A stretch of 64,000 bases of DNA, taken from contig NZ_AUJX01000009.1 in the NCBI RefSeq assembly GCF_000424445.1, positions 1 through 64,000 on the forward strand. The letters are read 5' to 3'. Each line of letters opens with the position of its first letter. Within the stretch, counting starts at the first letter, position 1. Of this stretch, positions 43,306 to 53,116 are shown in pieces. The DNA is from Oribacterium sp. NK2B42 (GTDB taxonomy: Bacteria > Bacillota > Clostridia > Lachnospirales > Lachnospiraceae). Position numbers and translations under genes: made by a program. The notes beneath the pieces are model-generated. The model saw nothing but the letters and a program-made list of their open reading frames with translations. It searched no databases and was not told the DNA's origin.

Positions 43306-43342
43306 AGAAGCAGCAAAGTGCTTTGTACACTTTACTGCTTCT
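43306..43342. terminator. Hairpin downstream of ychF
   Basis: AGAAGCAGCAAAGTG pairs with CACTTTACTGCTTCT with one mismatch, 119 bp past the ychF stop. The T-tract is weak. Confidence 0.45.
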
Positions 43343-43460
43343 AAGCTTACTTTTTAAACTACAGGAAGTTCGGAATGTAGCAAGGCGCTATACCTCAAAT
43401 CTCTACTGAGTTCACCCTTATTAATCAAACTCCGGAAATTTCGAAAGAAGGCAAAATGCT

Positions 43461-44558
43461 TTAGACATTAAATCTAAATTCAACTACATCACCGTCTTGC
43501 ATGACATATTCCTTGCCTTCCATGCGGACAAGACCTTTTTCACGAGCGGCGGAAGTGGAGCCGCAGTCCAGGAGATCCTGGTAGTTTATGACTTCTGCTT
43601 TGATGAAGCCTCTTTCGAAGTCGGAGTGGATCTTGCCGGCTGCCTGAGGGGCTTTGGTTCCCACTTTGATGGTCCAGGCTCTGGTTTCCTTTTCGCCGGC
43701 TGTCAGGAAGGACATGAGACCGAGGAGGCTGTAGGATGCGCGGACGATCTTGTCGAGTCCGGACTCTGTCATGCCGAGGCTCTCAAGGTACTCAGCCTTT
43801 TCGTCGTCTTCGAGTTCTGCGATTTCTTCTTCGATTCTGGCACTGATTACGAATACTCCGGAGTTGTTGGTTTTTGCATATTCGCGAACCTTCTGGACGT
43901 AAGCATTGGAAGCGCCATCGTCAGCAACGGAATCTTCGTCAACATTAGCCGCATAGATTACAGGCTTTCTGGTGAGGAGGTCGAGGGAATCTACGAAGGC
44001 GTTCTTGTCGTCGTCACCGGAGTCGTAGGAGATGGCGAGCTTGTCTGACTCGAGGTGTGCGTGAAGCTCCTCGAGAAGTGTGTACTCAGCCTTTGCGTCT
44101 TTGTCGTTGTTGGCAAGCTTTTTGGTCTTTGCCATACGTCTGTCAAGAAGGTCAAGATCGGAGAAGATGAGCTCCAGGTTGATGGTCTCTATGTCTCTGA
44201 TAGGATCAACTGAACCGTCAACGTGCACGATATTGCCGTCGTCGAAGCAGCGAACCACGTGAACGATGGCATCTGTCTCTCTGATGTTTGAAAGGAACTG
44301 GTTACCGAGTCCTTCACCCTTTGAAGCTCCCTTTACAAGTCCTGCGATATCCACAAACTGGATAACTGCGGGTGTGATCTTCTGTGAGTTGTAAAGTGCA
44401 GCCAGCTTGTCGAGGCGCTCATCCGGTACTGCTACTACGCCGACATTCGGCTCGATGGTACAGAAAGGATAGTTCGCAGACTCAGCTCCTGCCTTTGTTA
44501 TTGCGTTAAAAAGTGTTGACTTACCAACGTTCGGTAATCCCACGATTCCTAATTTCAT
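43461..44558 (-). CDS. ychF: Redox-regulated ATPase YchF
   Basis: A 365-residue Obg-family P-loop protein: G1 GLPNVGKST (6-14), G3 [17 protein letters not shown], and an atypical G4 (NVDED) that favours ATP over GTP. A coiled-coil insert and a C-terminal TGS domain ([31 protein letters not shown]) follow. It binds ribosomes and is linked to stress responses. Confidence 0.96.
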   Translation of the reverse strand: MKLGIVGLPNVGKSTLFNAITKAGAESANYPFCTIEPNVGVVAVPDERLDKLAALYNSQKITPAVIQFVDIAGLVKGASKGEGLGNQFLSNIRETDAIVHVVRCFDDGNIVHVDGSVDPIRDIETINLELIFSDLDLLDRRMAKTKKLANNDKDAKAEYTLLEELHAHLESDKLAISYDSGDDDKNAFVDSLDLLTRKPVIYAANVDEDSVADDGASNAYVQKVREYAKTNNSGVFVISARIEEEIAELEDDEKAEYLESLGMTESGLDKIVRASYSLLGLMSFLTAGEKETRAWTIKVGTKAPQAAGKIHSDFERGFIKAEVINYQDLLDCGSTSAAREKGLVRMEGKEYVMQDGDVVEFRFNV

Positions 44559-44625
44559 AATGTTTTATATCTCCTTAAAAAGTGTTGGTTTTCATTATTT
44601 CAGGATAATTCCATTTAAAGAATCT

Positions 44626-44674
44626 CTGATACAGCGCACCTAGTGTACCATGTCAGGATAAATTTGTACATTAA
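44626..44674. repeat. Direct repeat flanking the GNAT toxin-antitoxin module, copy 1
   Basis: CTGATACAGCGCACCTAGTG followed by TACCATGTCAG and ATTTGTACAT. It matches 45656-45704 at almost every position. On the minus strand it contains an extended -10-like TGGTACACT with TGTACA 17 nt upstream. Confidence 0.75.
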
Positions 44675-44769
44675 CAACTTTTCATTCTCATCATAATTCT
44701 ATGGAAGTCGCTATAATATTCTACATAACTCAAAGCGAAATAAAAGGGTATTGAGATTTTTCAGACTTT

Positions 44770-45374
44770 CTATAAAACCTTCAGGAACTGTACCAGTTTA
44801 TGGCCTTGTTCTCTTTCAGTCTCTCTGACATCAAAACGTTTAAAGCCATTTTTCTTTTCATAAAACTCCAATAGCTTTTCTTCATTCTCTGCCTCAAGAA
44901 AGCAAACCATTCCGCCTGCCATGTACTGTAATTCCTTTATCGTCTCTATGGCAGCCTGTAGTAACTGGGTTCCGGTTATTCTCTCATTACCCCATCCGCA
45001 AAATTCTTACCAAGCTGAGCTACAAGATATGCTGATAATGTATAGGTATTGCTTTCCTCATCAAGTTGACTGACTCTGGCAATTCTCCTCTTTATTGTGT
45101 TACTGAACTTATCTGCACTCACACTTATGGGCTTAACCGCCAGTGTAAAGTAGCCTACCAGAGAAGCATCTTCATTATGAAAAACGAGATATGTAACCGA
45201 TTGGTTCTTTTTGGTGAATTCTATAGCATTCGATTTCAAAAAATGTTCAACATCCGTGTTTTTTAAGCAAGAAAAATCGGAGAGGATTTCTGATAAATCT
45301 TCCTCTCCGAGATCATTATCGTTTTTTCCTGACAAGTACTCGCGGATGTTAATAACTGTAACATCATCAAGCAT
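44770..45374 (-). pseudogene. GNAT-family acetyltransferase toxin, frameshifted
   Basis: The first frame (ATG 45374, MLDDVTVIN) encodes an acetyltransferase like those paired with small antitoxins, and ends at 44976 with ADGVMRE. The rest of the domain continues in another frame (NERITGTQLLQAAIETIKEL ... GHKLVQFLKVL) to a stop at 44770-44772. One extra G in the GGGG run at about 44999-45002 restores a single frame of about 201 residues. So a base is missing in a homopolymer: real inactivation, phase variation, or a sequencing error. The start overlaps the antitoxin stop by 8 nt. Confidence 0.75.
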
Positions 45375-45561
45375 TTGATTTATTCCTTTTCTGCATGAAT
45401 TTTTTAATTTCATCTGCGCCATGCAAATGTCTTACTTTCAGATCAGGTGCCTGAACATTTTCTAACGACTCCTGAAATGATTCTTCAATTGCGTTGGCGA
45501 ACATCTCTACCTGTTCCTCGCCGGAAACGACAAAATTCTTTGTAATACTTGATGTAGCCAT
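45367..45561 (-). CDS. Small antitoxin-like partner of the GNAT protein
   Basis: A 64-residue protein beginning MATSSITKNFVVSGEEQ. I recall this N-terminus from small genes next to GNAT toxins in Lachnospiraceae. GGAGGTG lies 6 nt before ATG 45561. The gene order (antitoxin first, toxin overlapping) is typical of type II modules. No DNA-binding fold is obvious in it. Confidence 0.65.
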   Translation of the reverse strand: MATSSITKNFVVSGEEQVEMFANAIEESFQESLENVQAPDLKVRHLHGADEIKKFMQKRNKSNA

Positions 45562-45655
45562 TCGGGACACCTCCTTCTTTAATATCTTTTACCTATATAA
45601 TACATCGACAGAAATCTGCAATACATTATATCTTTTGATTCGCCGCATCGAAGCC

Positions 45656-45704
45656 CTGATACAGCGCACCTAGTGTACCATGTCAGAGCAGATTTGTACA
45701 TCAA
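45656..45704. repeat. Direct repeat flanking the GNAT toxin-antitoxin module, copy 2
   Basis: Near-identical to 44626-44674, 1,030 bp away, and about 95 bp upstream of the antitoxin start, where it could serve as promoter/operator. Confidence 0.75.
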
Positions 45705-45735
45705 GAAATCTCTAGTCTCTATAAGGGCAATGCCA

Positions 45736-47364
45736 TTACGATTCCTTTAATATTTCACTCATCAGTTCCCACTCGAACTCGTCTGCTGCATCAGAGAGTC
45801 GCTTCAGGCGGTCTCGTTCCTTTGGCGGGAGGTTGTATCGGGATAATGATTCAAGGATGCCGGTGAGCTCATTGAAGTCGTACTCCTCTACAGCATGCTT
45901 CAGGGCTTCGTAGGCTTTCCGGAGTCCTGCCGGATCTATCTCTCCCATGCCTCCGGTTTTTCCTTCCTCAAAGTCATATTCATAGGACATTATCTTCTTT
46001 GCAAGAAGGAAAAGTTCCGGTACCTTTTCTTCTATATCTTTAAGATCTCCCGCATCTCCGTCCTTCTCAAGAATAGCACACAGGCGGCTGAGTCTCACGA
46101 ACCCAACCAGGTAGGAAGAACTCTTGAGAGCATGTACCTTTATGGTGAATCCCTTGATGTCCCGGCTGTCATAAAGACCCTGTATCTCTTCTATCGCAGC
46201 GGGGAATCTCTTTATGTATTCCTTAAGGCTCCTCACAAACATCCTGGGGCCGGCACATGCATTGAGAGCATGATAAATGTCCAGCTCTTCATTCATGAAA
46301 AGCGAAGCCGGATATGGCGGGCCGACAACATTACCCTTTTCATCCGTTTTGATCTCGGTGGGACCGCCCTCTTCATCCACAGGTTTTGCCGGAACCTCCT
46401 TAATATTCACAAGCTCCTTCGGAAGATACTGAACGAGAACCTTCTCAAGAAGCTGGGGATTGATGGGTTTCGTCACATAGTCGTCGAAACCTGCCTTCAG
46501 GTATTGCTCACGGGCGCCGGTCATGGCATTGGCAGTAAGGCAGATAACCGGAACCGTTGCCCTCCAGCCTCCAAGCTTTCGGATCTCGTGAAGGGTTTCT
46601 ATGCCGTCCATCTCAGGCATGCGGTAGTCAAGAAGTATCAGGTCATACCGGTTCTGCTGGATCCATCCGAGACAATCCGCTCCGCTGACTGCCGTGTCAA
46701 GCTGCAGCTCCGTTCCGTCCAGCAGTCCTTCCACTACATGAAGATTCATGGGGGCATCGTCCACCACCAGAATCTTTGCCCCAGGGGCGGTAAAGCCCGG
46801 CTTGTACACCTGACTCTGTTTCCTGTCCTTACTGATCAGAAGTGCATAACTGCCCACCGGTGACCAGTCCACAACCTCCTGCTTTAAATCGAAGCTGAAA
46901 ATGGAGCCGACACCGTAGATACTTTCCACCTCCAGATGGCTGTCCATGGCCTCAAGAAGCTTCTGGGTAATGTTTATGCCGAGACCCGTTCCCTCCACGG
47001 TACGGTTTCTTTTCTCCTCAATGCGGTCAAAGGCATTGAAAAGCCTGGGGATATCCTCCCGCCTGATGCCGATGCCGCTGTCGATGACATTACACCTGAG
47101 CACAACTTCCCCGGCTTCTCTGTCCATCTTTGTAAGAACCGCGCGTACCAGAATGTAGCCATAGTTTGTATACTTAATTGCATTGTTAATTATATTGAGA
47201 ACGATCTGCTTCAGCCTGATGACATCACCGCGCATGATGCAGGGAATTCTGGGATCCACCTGTACCCTCAGGTCGAGGCCCTTGTCCTGGGCACGTTTTT
47301 TAACCATGTTGATGAGATCGTTGAGAGTCGATCTGGAATCATATTCCACCGGGATGATGTTCAT
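45736..47364 (-). CDS. C-terminal part of a split FIST hybrid kinase (HATPase, receiver, Hpt)
   Basis: 542 residues in the same frame as the gene upstream, separated by one TGA. Domains in order: histidine-kinase ATPase (NIINNAIKYTNYG; GTGLGINITQKLLE), a receiver domain (ILVVDDAPMN; phosphorylation Asp in LILLDYRMPEMDG; CLTANAMTG), and a C-terminal Hpt domain with the phospho-accepting His in KVHALKSSSYLVG. It could only be made alone if translation restarts at ATG 47364, which lies one codon after the stop. Phosphoryl output partner is unknown. Confidence 0.8.
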   Translation of the reverse strand: MNIIPVEYDSRSTLNDLINMVKKRAQDKGLDLRVQVDPRIPCIMRGDVIRLKQIVLNIINNAIKYTNYGYILVRAVLTKMDREAGEVVLRCNVIDSGIGIRREDIPRLFNAFDRIEEKRNRTVEGTGLGINITQKLLEAMDSHLEVESIYGVGSIFSFDLKQEVVDWSPVGSYALLISKDRKQSQVYKPGFTAPGAKILVVDDAPMNLHVVEGLLDGTELQLDTAVSGADCLGWIQQNRYDLILLDYRMPEMDGIETLHEIRKLGGWRATVPVICLTANAMTGAREQYLKAGFDDYVTKPINPQLLEKVLVQYLPKELVNIKEVPAKPVDEEGGPTEIKTDEKGNVVGPPYPASLFMNEELDIYHALNACAGPRMFVRSLKEYIKRFPAAIEEIQGLYDSRDIKGFTIKVHALKSSSYLVGFVRLSRLCAILEKDGDAGDLKDIEEKVPELFLLAKKIMSYEYDFEEGKTGGMGEIDPAGLRKAYEALKHAVEEYDFNELTGILESLSRYNLPPKERDRLKRLSDAADEFEWELMSEILKES

Positions 47365-47367
47365 CTT

Positions 47368-48944
<1,577 letters not shown>

Positions 48945-49103
48945 GGGTGCGGATATAAATTAACAAGAAGATTCTTACCGTAAAGTGTATGTCAGACAGT
49001 GATGGTAATGAAATTAATCCCGCAAATGTTCTCCTTATATACATTTCCGGCTGTCCCGTCCCGATAGTGTATACATATTAATAAATAGCTAAACGTGAAC
49101 TAT

Positions 49104-50456
49104 TTATTTATTTGGATTCTGTGCAAGTATCCTGGGGAATGTGATGAAAAATATCGTCATGCAGCTTAAAGCCGCAATGATATCCGCCACGGCCTCAGCC
49201 CCGTATATGCCCATTACTCCGAACCAGTGAGGAAGGATCATGGCAAGGGGGATAAGCAGGAATATCTTCCTGAGAAGCGCGATAAAAATAGCGGTCCTTG
49301 GCTGATTAAGGGCTACAAACGTGGTCTGACAGGCTCTCTGCATCCCAAATATGGTCATGCCCGCCATAAACACCGGCATTACCTTTCCCACAGTGTCTAT
49401 AAGCATTGCATCACTGGTGAATATTCCGGCAAAAACCTTTGGCATAAGCATGATGCAAAGGGTCACTATAAAGTTCCAGGCTGTCATGACCACGAAGAGT
49501 ATGCGGAAGCCCTCCCTTAAACGACCGTCATCGCCATTACCGTAGTTGAAGCTAAGTACCGGAGTAGCTCCCTGGCTGAACCCTGTAACCGGCACGGCGC
49601 TGAACTGCATTGTACTCTGCATGATAGCCAGGGCGCTTACATATACATCTCCGTAACGTGAAAGGCCTCTGTTCATGATGAGACCTATAAGGCTCTCTGT
49701 ACTTGCCATTATAAACGGAGAGATGCCCAGTGCCAGCATAGCTGAAAGGATGTCTATTGATGGCCTCAGCCTTGAAAGCCTAAGCCTCAGAAAGGTGCTT
49801 TTTGATGTAAGGAACCTGAGTATCCAGCAGGCACTGACTGCCTGTGATATCACCGTAGCAATGGCTGCGCCCCTTACCCCCATGTTAAATCCATAAATCA
49901 GAACGGGATCCAGGATGATATTAATGGCAGCTCCTATCACAACAGACAGCATCGCAGTCTTTGGGCATCCCTGGGCATTCACAAAAGGGTTCAGGCCTAT
50001 GGTTATCATCACAAATACTGTTCCAAGAAGATACACTGAGAGATATTCATGTGCATAGGTAATGGTATTGCCCGAGGCACCTATGGCATAAAGAAGGGGA
50101 TCCATGAATAAATAAAGCGGCACCGTCAGTAAAAGTGCAAGCACCAAAAGCACCAGCGCACCGTTTCCCAGCATTGCTTCGGCATGATTCTTTTTCCCGG
50201 ATCCTAAGGATATGGCCGCAAGTGGTGCCCCTCCGCCACCTGCGAACTGGGCAAATGCAGCCACTACTATGATCACGGCATTGCATACACCTATGCCCGC
50301 CAGAGCCTTAGATCCTATATCCGGGATATGGCCTATATAGATACGGTCCACGATGCTGTAAAACATATTGACCAGCTGAGCCATAATGGACGGAGCCGCC
50401 ATTTTTATCATAAGCGGAAGCATAGGCGCATCCGAGAAAGAATTATTTGTTTCCAT
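49104..50456 (-). CDS. MATE-family multidrug/organic cation exporter
   Basis: A 450-residue membrane protein with about twelve helices in two repeats. It begins with MIKMAAPSIMAQLVNMFYSIVD, contains the MATE-typical GGGGAPLAAISLGSG (about 72-86) and a mid-protein NPFVNAQGCPKTAM. Such proteins exchange drugs or metabolites for Na+ or H+. Substrate unknown. Confidence 0.9.
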   Translation of the reverse strand: METNNSFSDAPMLPLMIKMAAPSIMAQLVNMFYSIVDRIYIGHIPDIGSKALAGIGVCNAVIIVVAAFAQFAGGGGAPLAAISLGSGKKNHAEAMLGNGALVLLVLALLLTVPLYLFMDPLLYAIGASGNTITYAHEYLSVYLLGTVFVMITIGLNPFVNAQGCPKTAMLSVVIGAAINIILDPVLIYGFNMGVRGAAIATVISQAVSACWILRFLTSKSTFLRLRLSRLRPSIDILSAMLALGISPFIMASTESLIGLIMNRGLSRYGDVYVSALAIMQSTMQFSAVPVTGFSQGATPVLSFNYGNGDDGRLREGFRILFVVMTAWNFIVTLCIMLMPKVFAGIFTSDAMLIDTVGKVMPVFMAGMTIFGMQRACQTTFVALNQPRTAIFIALLRKIFLLIPLAMILPHWFGVMGIYGAEAVADIIAALSCMTIFFITFPRILAQNPNK

Positions 50457-50502
50457 GAATCAAACCTCTTTTATGATATCCACCAGCCTGGGCATGCATG
50501 CC

Positions 50503-50566
50503 GGAGCAGGAGGGCATCCATTTCGAACCGGGTCGCTTCGGTGGAAAATGGATGCCCTCCTGCTCC
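50503..50566. repeat. Family C palindrome between lgt and the MATE gene
   Basis: Perfect 21-bp arms (GGAGCAGGAGGGCATCCATT plus T) enclose a 22-nt loop that itself has an ACCG/CGGT stem. It begins 3 bp after the lgt stop codon. The arms match 25247-25274 and 19071-19090. Confidence 0.75.
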
Positions 50567-50569
50567 TGA

Positions 50570-51484
50570 TTAACTGTTTATCAGGGCTGCTCTCTCTGCC
50601 AGGAGTACCTTGTCCGGACCCTGTTTTTTGACTCTGGCAAAATTGTAGAGGAGGAGTCCGGCTCCGAGGATGGCGAGTATGGCGGATAACGCCTGGGATA
50701 CTGCGATGTTGGTTCCCCAGAGGTAGAGGGAATCCGTGCGAAGTCCTTCGATCCAGAAGCGTCCGATCCCATAGGTGAGAAGGTACTGGAATATGATCTG
50801 TCCGGTAAACTTCTTTTTGGGTGCCATCAGGAAGAAGACTATCACCGTGCAAAGATTCCACATGGACTCATAGAAGAATGTGGGATGAACCTGTATGAAC
50901 ATCTCATTTCCTATCTTTACCGCATGCTCCAATACGTCCTGATTCAGCATGTTGGGATTTACGATAGCCTCCTTTATCCTCATGGCAAACAATGAATCGG
51001 TATATCCTCCGAAGGCTTCAGTGTTGAAGAAATTGCCCCATCTTCCCACGCTCTGACCCACCAGAAGTCCGAGAACCGCGGAGTCCATCATGGAGAGGAC
51101 ATTAATCTTCCGAAGCTTACAGAAAAGAGTGCAGCCAAGGATCCCCACTGTTATGCCTCCATAGATTGCAAGTCCGCCCTGACGTATATTCAGGATTTCA
51201 TTAATATGCTGTGAATAATACTCCCACTCAAAGGCAACATAGTAGGCTCTCGCACCCAGGATGGCAAAGACGATGGTGTAAAGTCCCATATCCTGAATGT
51301 CATCCACCTTTAGGCCCCGGCGTTTATAGTCATAGCTTGCGATCAGGAATCCCAGGATCATTCCGATGCCGATTATGATCCCGTAAAAAGCTATGCGGAA
51401 TCCGAAGATGTGTATGTCGTTTTTCAGATGCTCTATTCCAACCCCGAGGTGAGGAAAATATATATCGAAATTATCTGTATTCAT
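50570..51484 (-). CDS. lgt: Prolipoprotein diacylglyceryl transferase
   Basis: A 304-residue membrane enzyme that attaches diacylglycerol to lipobox cysteines. It has about seven helices, ARAYYVAFEWEYY, GGLAIYGG, and the Lgt signature GRWGNFFNTEAFGG (about 145-158). It is third in an apparent operon after the MBOAT and SGNH genes (18-bp gap). Confidence 0.93.
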   Translation of the reverse strand: MNTDNFDIYFPHLGVGIEHLKNDIHIFGFRIAFYGIIIGIGMILGFLIASYDYKRRGLKVDDIQDMGLYTIVFAILGARAYYVAFEWEYYSQHINEILNIRQGGLAIYGGITVGILGCTLFCKLRKINVLSMMDSAVLGLLVGQSVGRWGNFFNTEAFGGYTDSLFAMRIKEAIVNPNMLNQDVLEHAVKIGNEMFIQVHPTFFYESMWNLCTVIVFFLMAPKKKFTGQIIFQYLLTYGIGRFWIEGLRTDSLYLWGTNIAVSQALSAILAILGAGLLLYNFARVKKQGPDKVLLAERAALINS

Positions 51485-51502
51485 TGATGTCCTTTCCGTT
51501 TG

Positions 51503-53098
51503 TCACTGAAGAAATACCTTATCCGCCACCACTTCACCGGTGCCGCGAAGCCTTACTATCATCCTTGCAACAGGTGTAGTAAGGGTTGAAGCATCCGGTT
51601 CTGTTCCCAGAGTCTGACCGTCCATATCATAATAGCAGGCCATCTGCCCTGGTTCCAGGATGAAGCCTTCAGAGGCTTCCCGATATTTACCTATAATTAT
51701 ACGGTCGCCGTGCTCCTTTATGAGCTTCCCGCAAACCTCATCCGGCTGATAATGCTCTGTCACCTGAAGCTCTGTTTCATATTCGGGGTAAGCCGAAAGC
51801 ATGAGGCAGGTCTTGAAATCCGATTGAAGCTTCATGTCTATGTTCAGTGCAGGAATGTAAACCTTCTCGAAATCTTCATTCCAGTTGGCATAGTCTGGAT
51901 CTTCTCTCTTATCTGTAAAACCGTAAACCCTCTTTAACCATTCCCCCAGGAAGAGGCTGACCTTGTAGGCGCCGTAAGCATTTAGATGGGCATTGGGGTC
52001 CACCAGGTCGGTGTCCCAGTCCACCACAGTGGAACTGAGTTTTCCATTATTTGCTGTCGCTCCGGTTCCGTCTGAATCCGCATTCAGCTGCATCTCATCT
52101 GTGCCTGCAGCCTGAGCGGTATCCTCTCCGGTTTCGGATGAATTTGCATTCTGCTGCATCTCATTTGTGCCTGCAGCCTGAGCGGAATCCCCTCCGGTTT
52201 CGGATAAAATATCAGTTATCATCTGATCTTCGTCGACGCCGGAAATAACATCATTGTCATCTGCAAGTTCCGATGCACCTTCCACATCATACATCATATC
52301 AATGACTTCGATGCCCAGCTCCTCCGCCAGCTTCATAACTCTGTTTTCGGCACGCTGGTTTTCAACCGATGCAGGATAGGGCACTCTCATGAAGCAGACC
52401 TGAACTCCCGCATCTTCGCATATCTTTACAAAACCTCGGATGTAATTGTCTGCACCTTCGGAGCCTTCCACCATATCATCAGATGGCACTCTGTCGATAT
52501 CCATGGGCACCGCCACGCCGTATCTTGCCTCGGAGCCATAGTAAGGATTGAAATAATCATCGCTGAAGGACTCCTTGAGAGACTGCTCCGTCACCTCATT
52601 CCATCTGCTGTGATACACGGAAAACGGGAAAAGCAGCTCCGTCTTCTCCCCTGTGCTCCTGCCCCGAAGGAGATCCCGGACAGCCTCAATCTTTAACCTG
52701 TCCAGGGGGTAAGCATCCAGAGAATAATGCATAAAGCTCACATCCATGAAGGGCTGGTCAAAGGCATACATATCGTAAATGTCAAGTACCGCAAGCTTCG
52801 GCTTATGGTACCGGAGGCTCTCACGGAGCACCCAGTAGGACATTCCGAGAGATGCTGCGTGCCCCGCCAGATTATAGCTGGTGATACCGTATTTATCCCA
52901 AATCTCCATGGGCTGAAGTCCGCTCAGCACATGGCTGGAACCGTAGAACAGCACATCATATTCTTTTTGTTCAGAAAAAAACTTAATGTATTTTTGCCGG
53001 CTCACTGTTCTTTCTGTCACTCTGTTCCCGAGATAAATGCCTCCTGAGACGAAGCACAGAATCAGAATGACAGAAAAAATTCGTTTTAATAATTTCAT
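51503..53098 (-). CDS. SGNH/AlgX-DltD-like protein, partner of the MBOAT acyltransferase
   Basis: A 531-residue protein with an N-terminal membrane anchor (about 5-25) and an extracellular SGNH-hydrolase-like domain. The nucleophile region is LFYGSSHVLSGLQ (about 50), and the late NAHLNAYGAYKVS fits the DxxH element. Such proteins hand acyl groups to a polymer outside the membrane while an MBOAT protein moves them across. A hydrophilic insert (about 300-345) contains two 22-residue repeats starting AQAAGT. It lies 18 bp after the MBOAT gene. Confidence 0.78.
   Translation of the reverse strand: MKLLKRIFSVILILCFVSGGIYLGNRVTERTVSRQKYIKFFSEQKEYDVLFYGSSHVLSGLQPMEIWDKYGITSYNLAGHAASLGMSYWVLRESLRYHKPKLAVLDIYDMYAFDQPFMDVSFMHYSLDAYPLDRLKIEAVRDLLRGRSTGEKTELLFPFSVYHSRWNEVTEQSLKESFSDDYFNPYYGSEARYGVAVPMDIDRVPSDDMVEGSEGADNYIRGFVKICEDAGVQVCFMRVPYPASVENQRAENRVMKLAEELGIEVIDMMYDVEGASELADDNDVISGVDEDQMITDILSETGGDSAQAAGTNEMQQNANSSETGEDTAQAAGTDEMQLNADSDGTGATANNGKLSSTVVDWDTDLVDPNAHLNAYGAYKVSLFLGEWLKRVYGFTDKREDPDYANWNEDFEKVYIPALNIDMKLQSDFKTCLMLSAYPEYETELQVTEHYQPDEVCGKLIKEHGDRIIIGKYREASEGFILEPGQMACYYDMDGQTLGTEPDASTLTTPVARMIVRLRGTGEVVADKVFLQ
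52075..52206. repeat. 66-bp in-frame tandem repeat in the SGNH gene
   Basis: Two 66-bp units with GCATCTCAT and GTGCCTGCAGCCTGAGCGG encode 22-residue repeats (AQAAGTNEMQQNAN and AQAAGTDEMQLNAD). The unit is a multiple of three, so copy number can change without breaking the frame. Confidence 0.65.
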
Positions 53099-53116
53099 GC
53101 TATGATCCCAATTAAA

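Noticed and set aside
44626-45704. Integron attC sites around the toxin-antitoxin cassette
   Set aside because: The repeats lack the inverted core sites and long imperfect palindrome of attC, and no integrase is in view.
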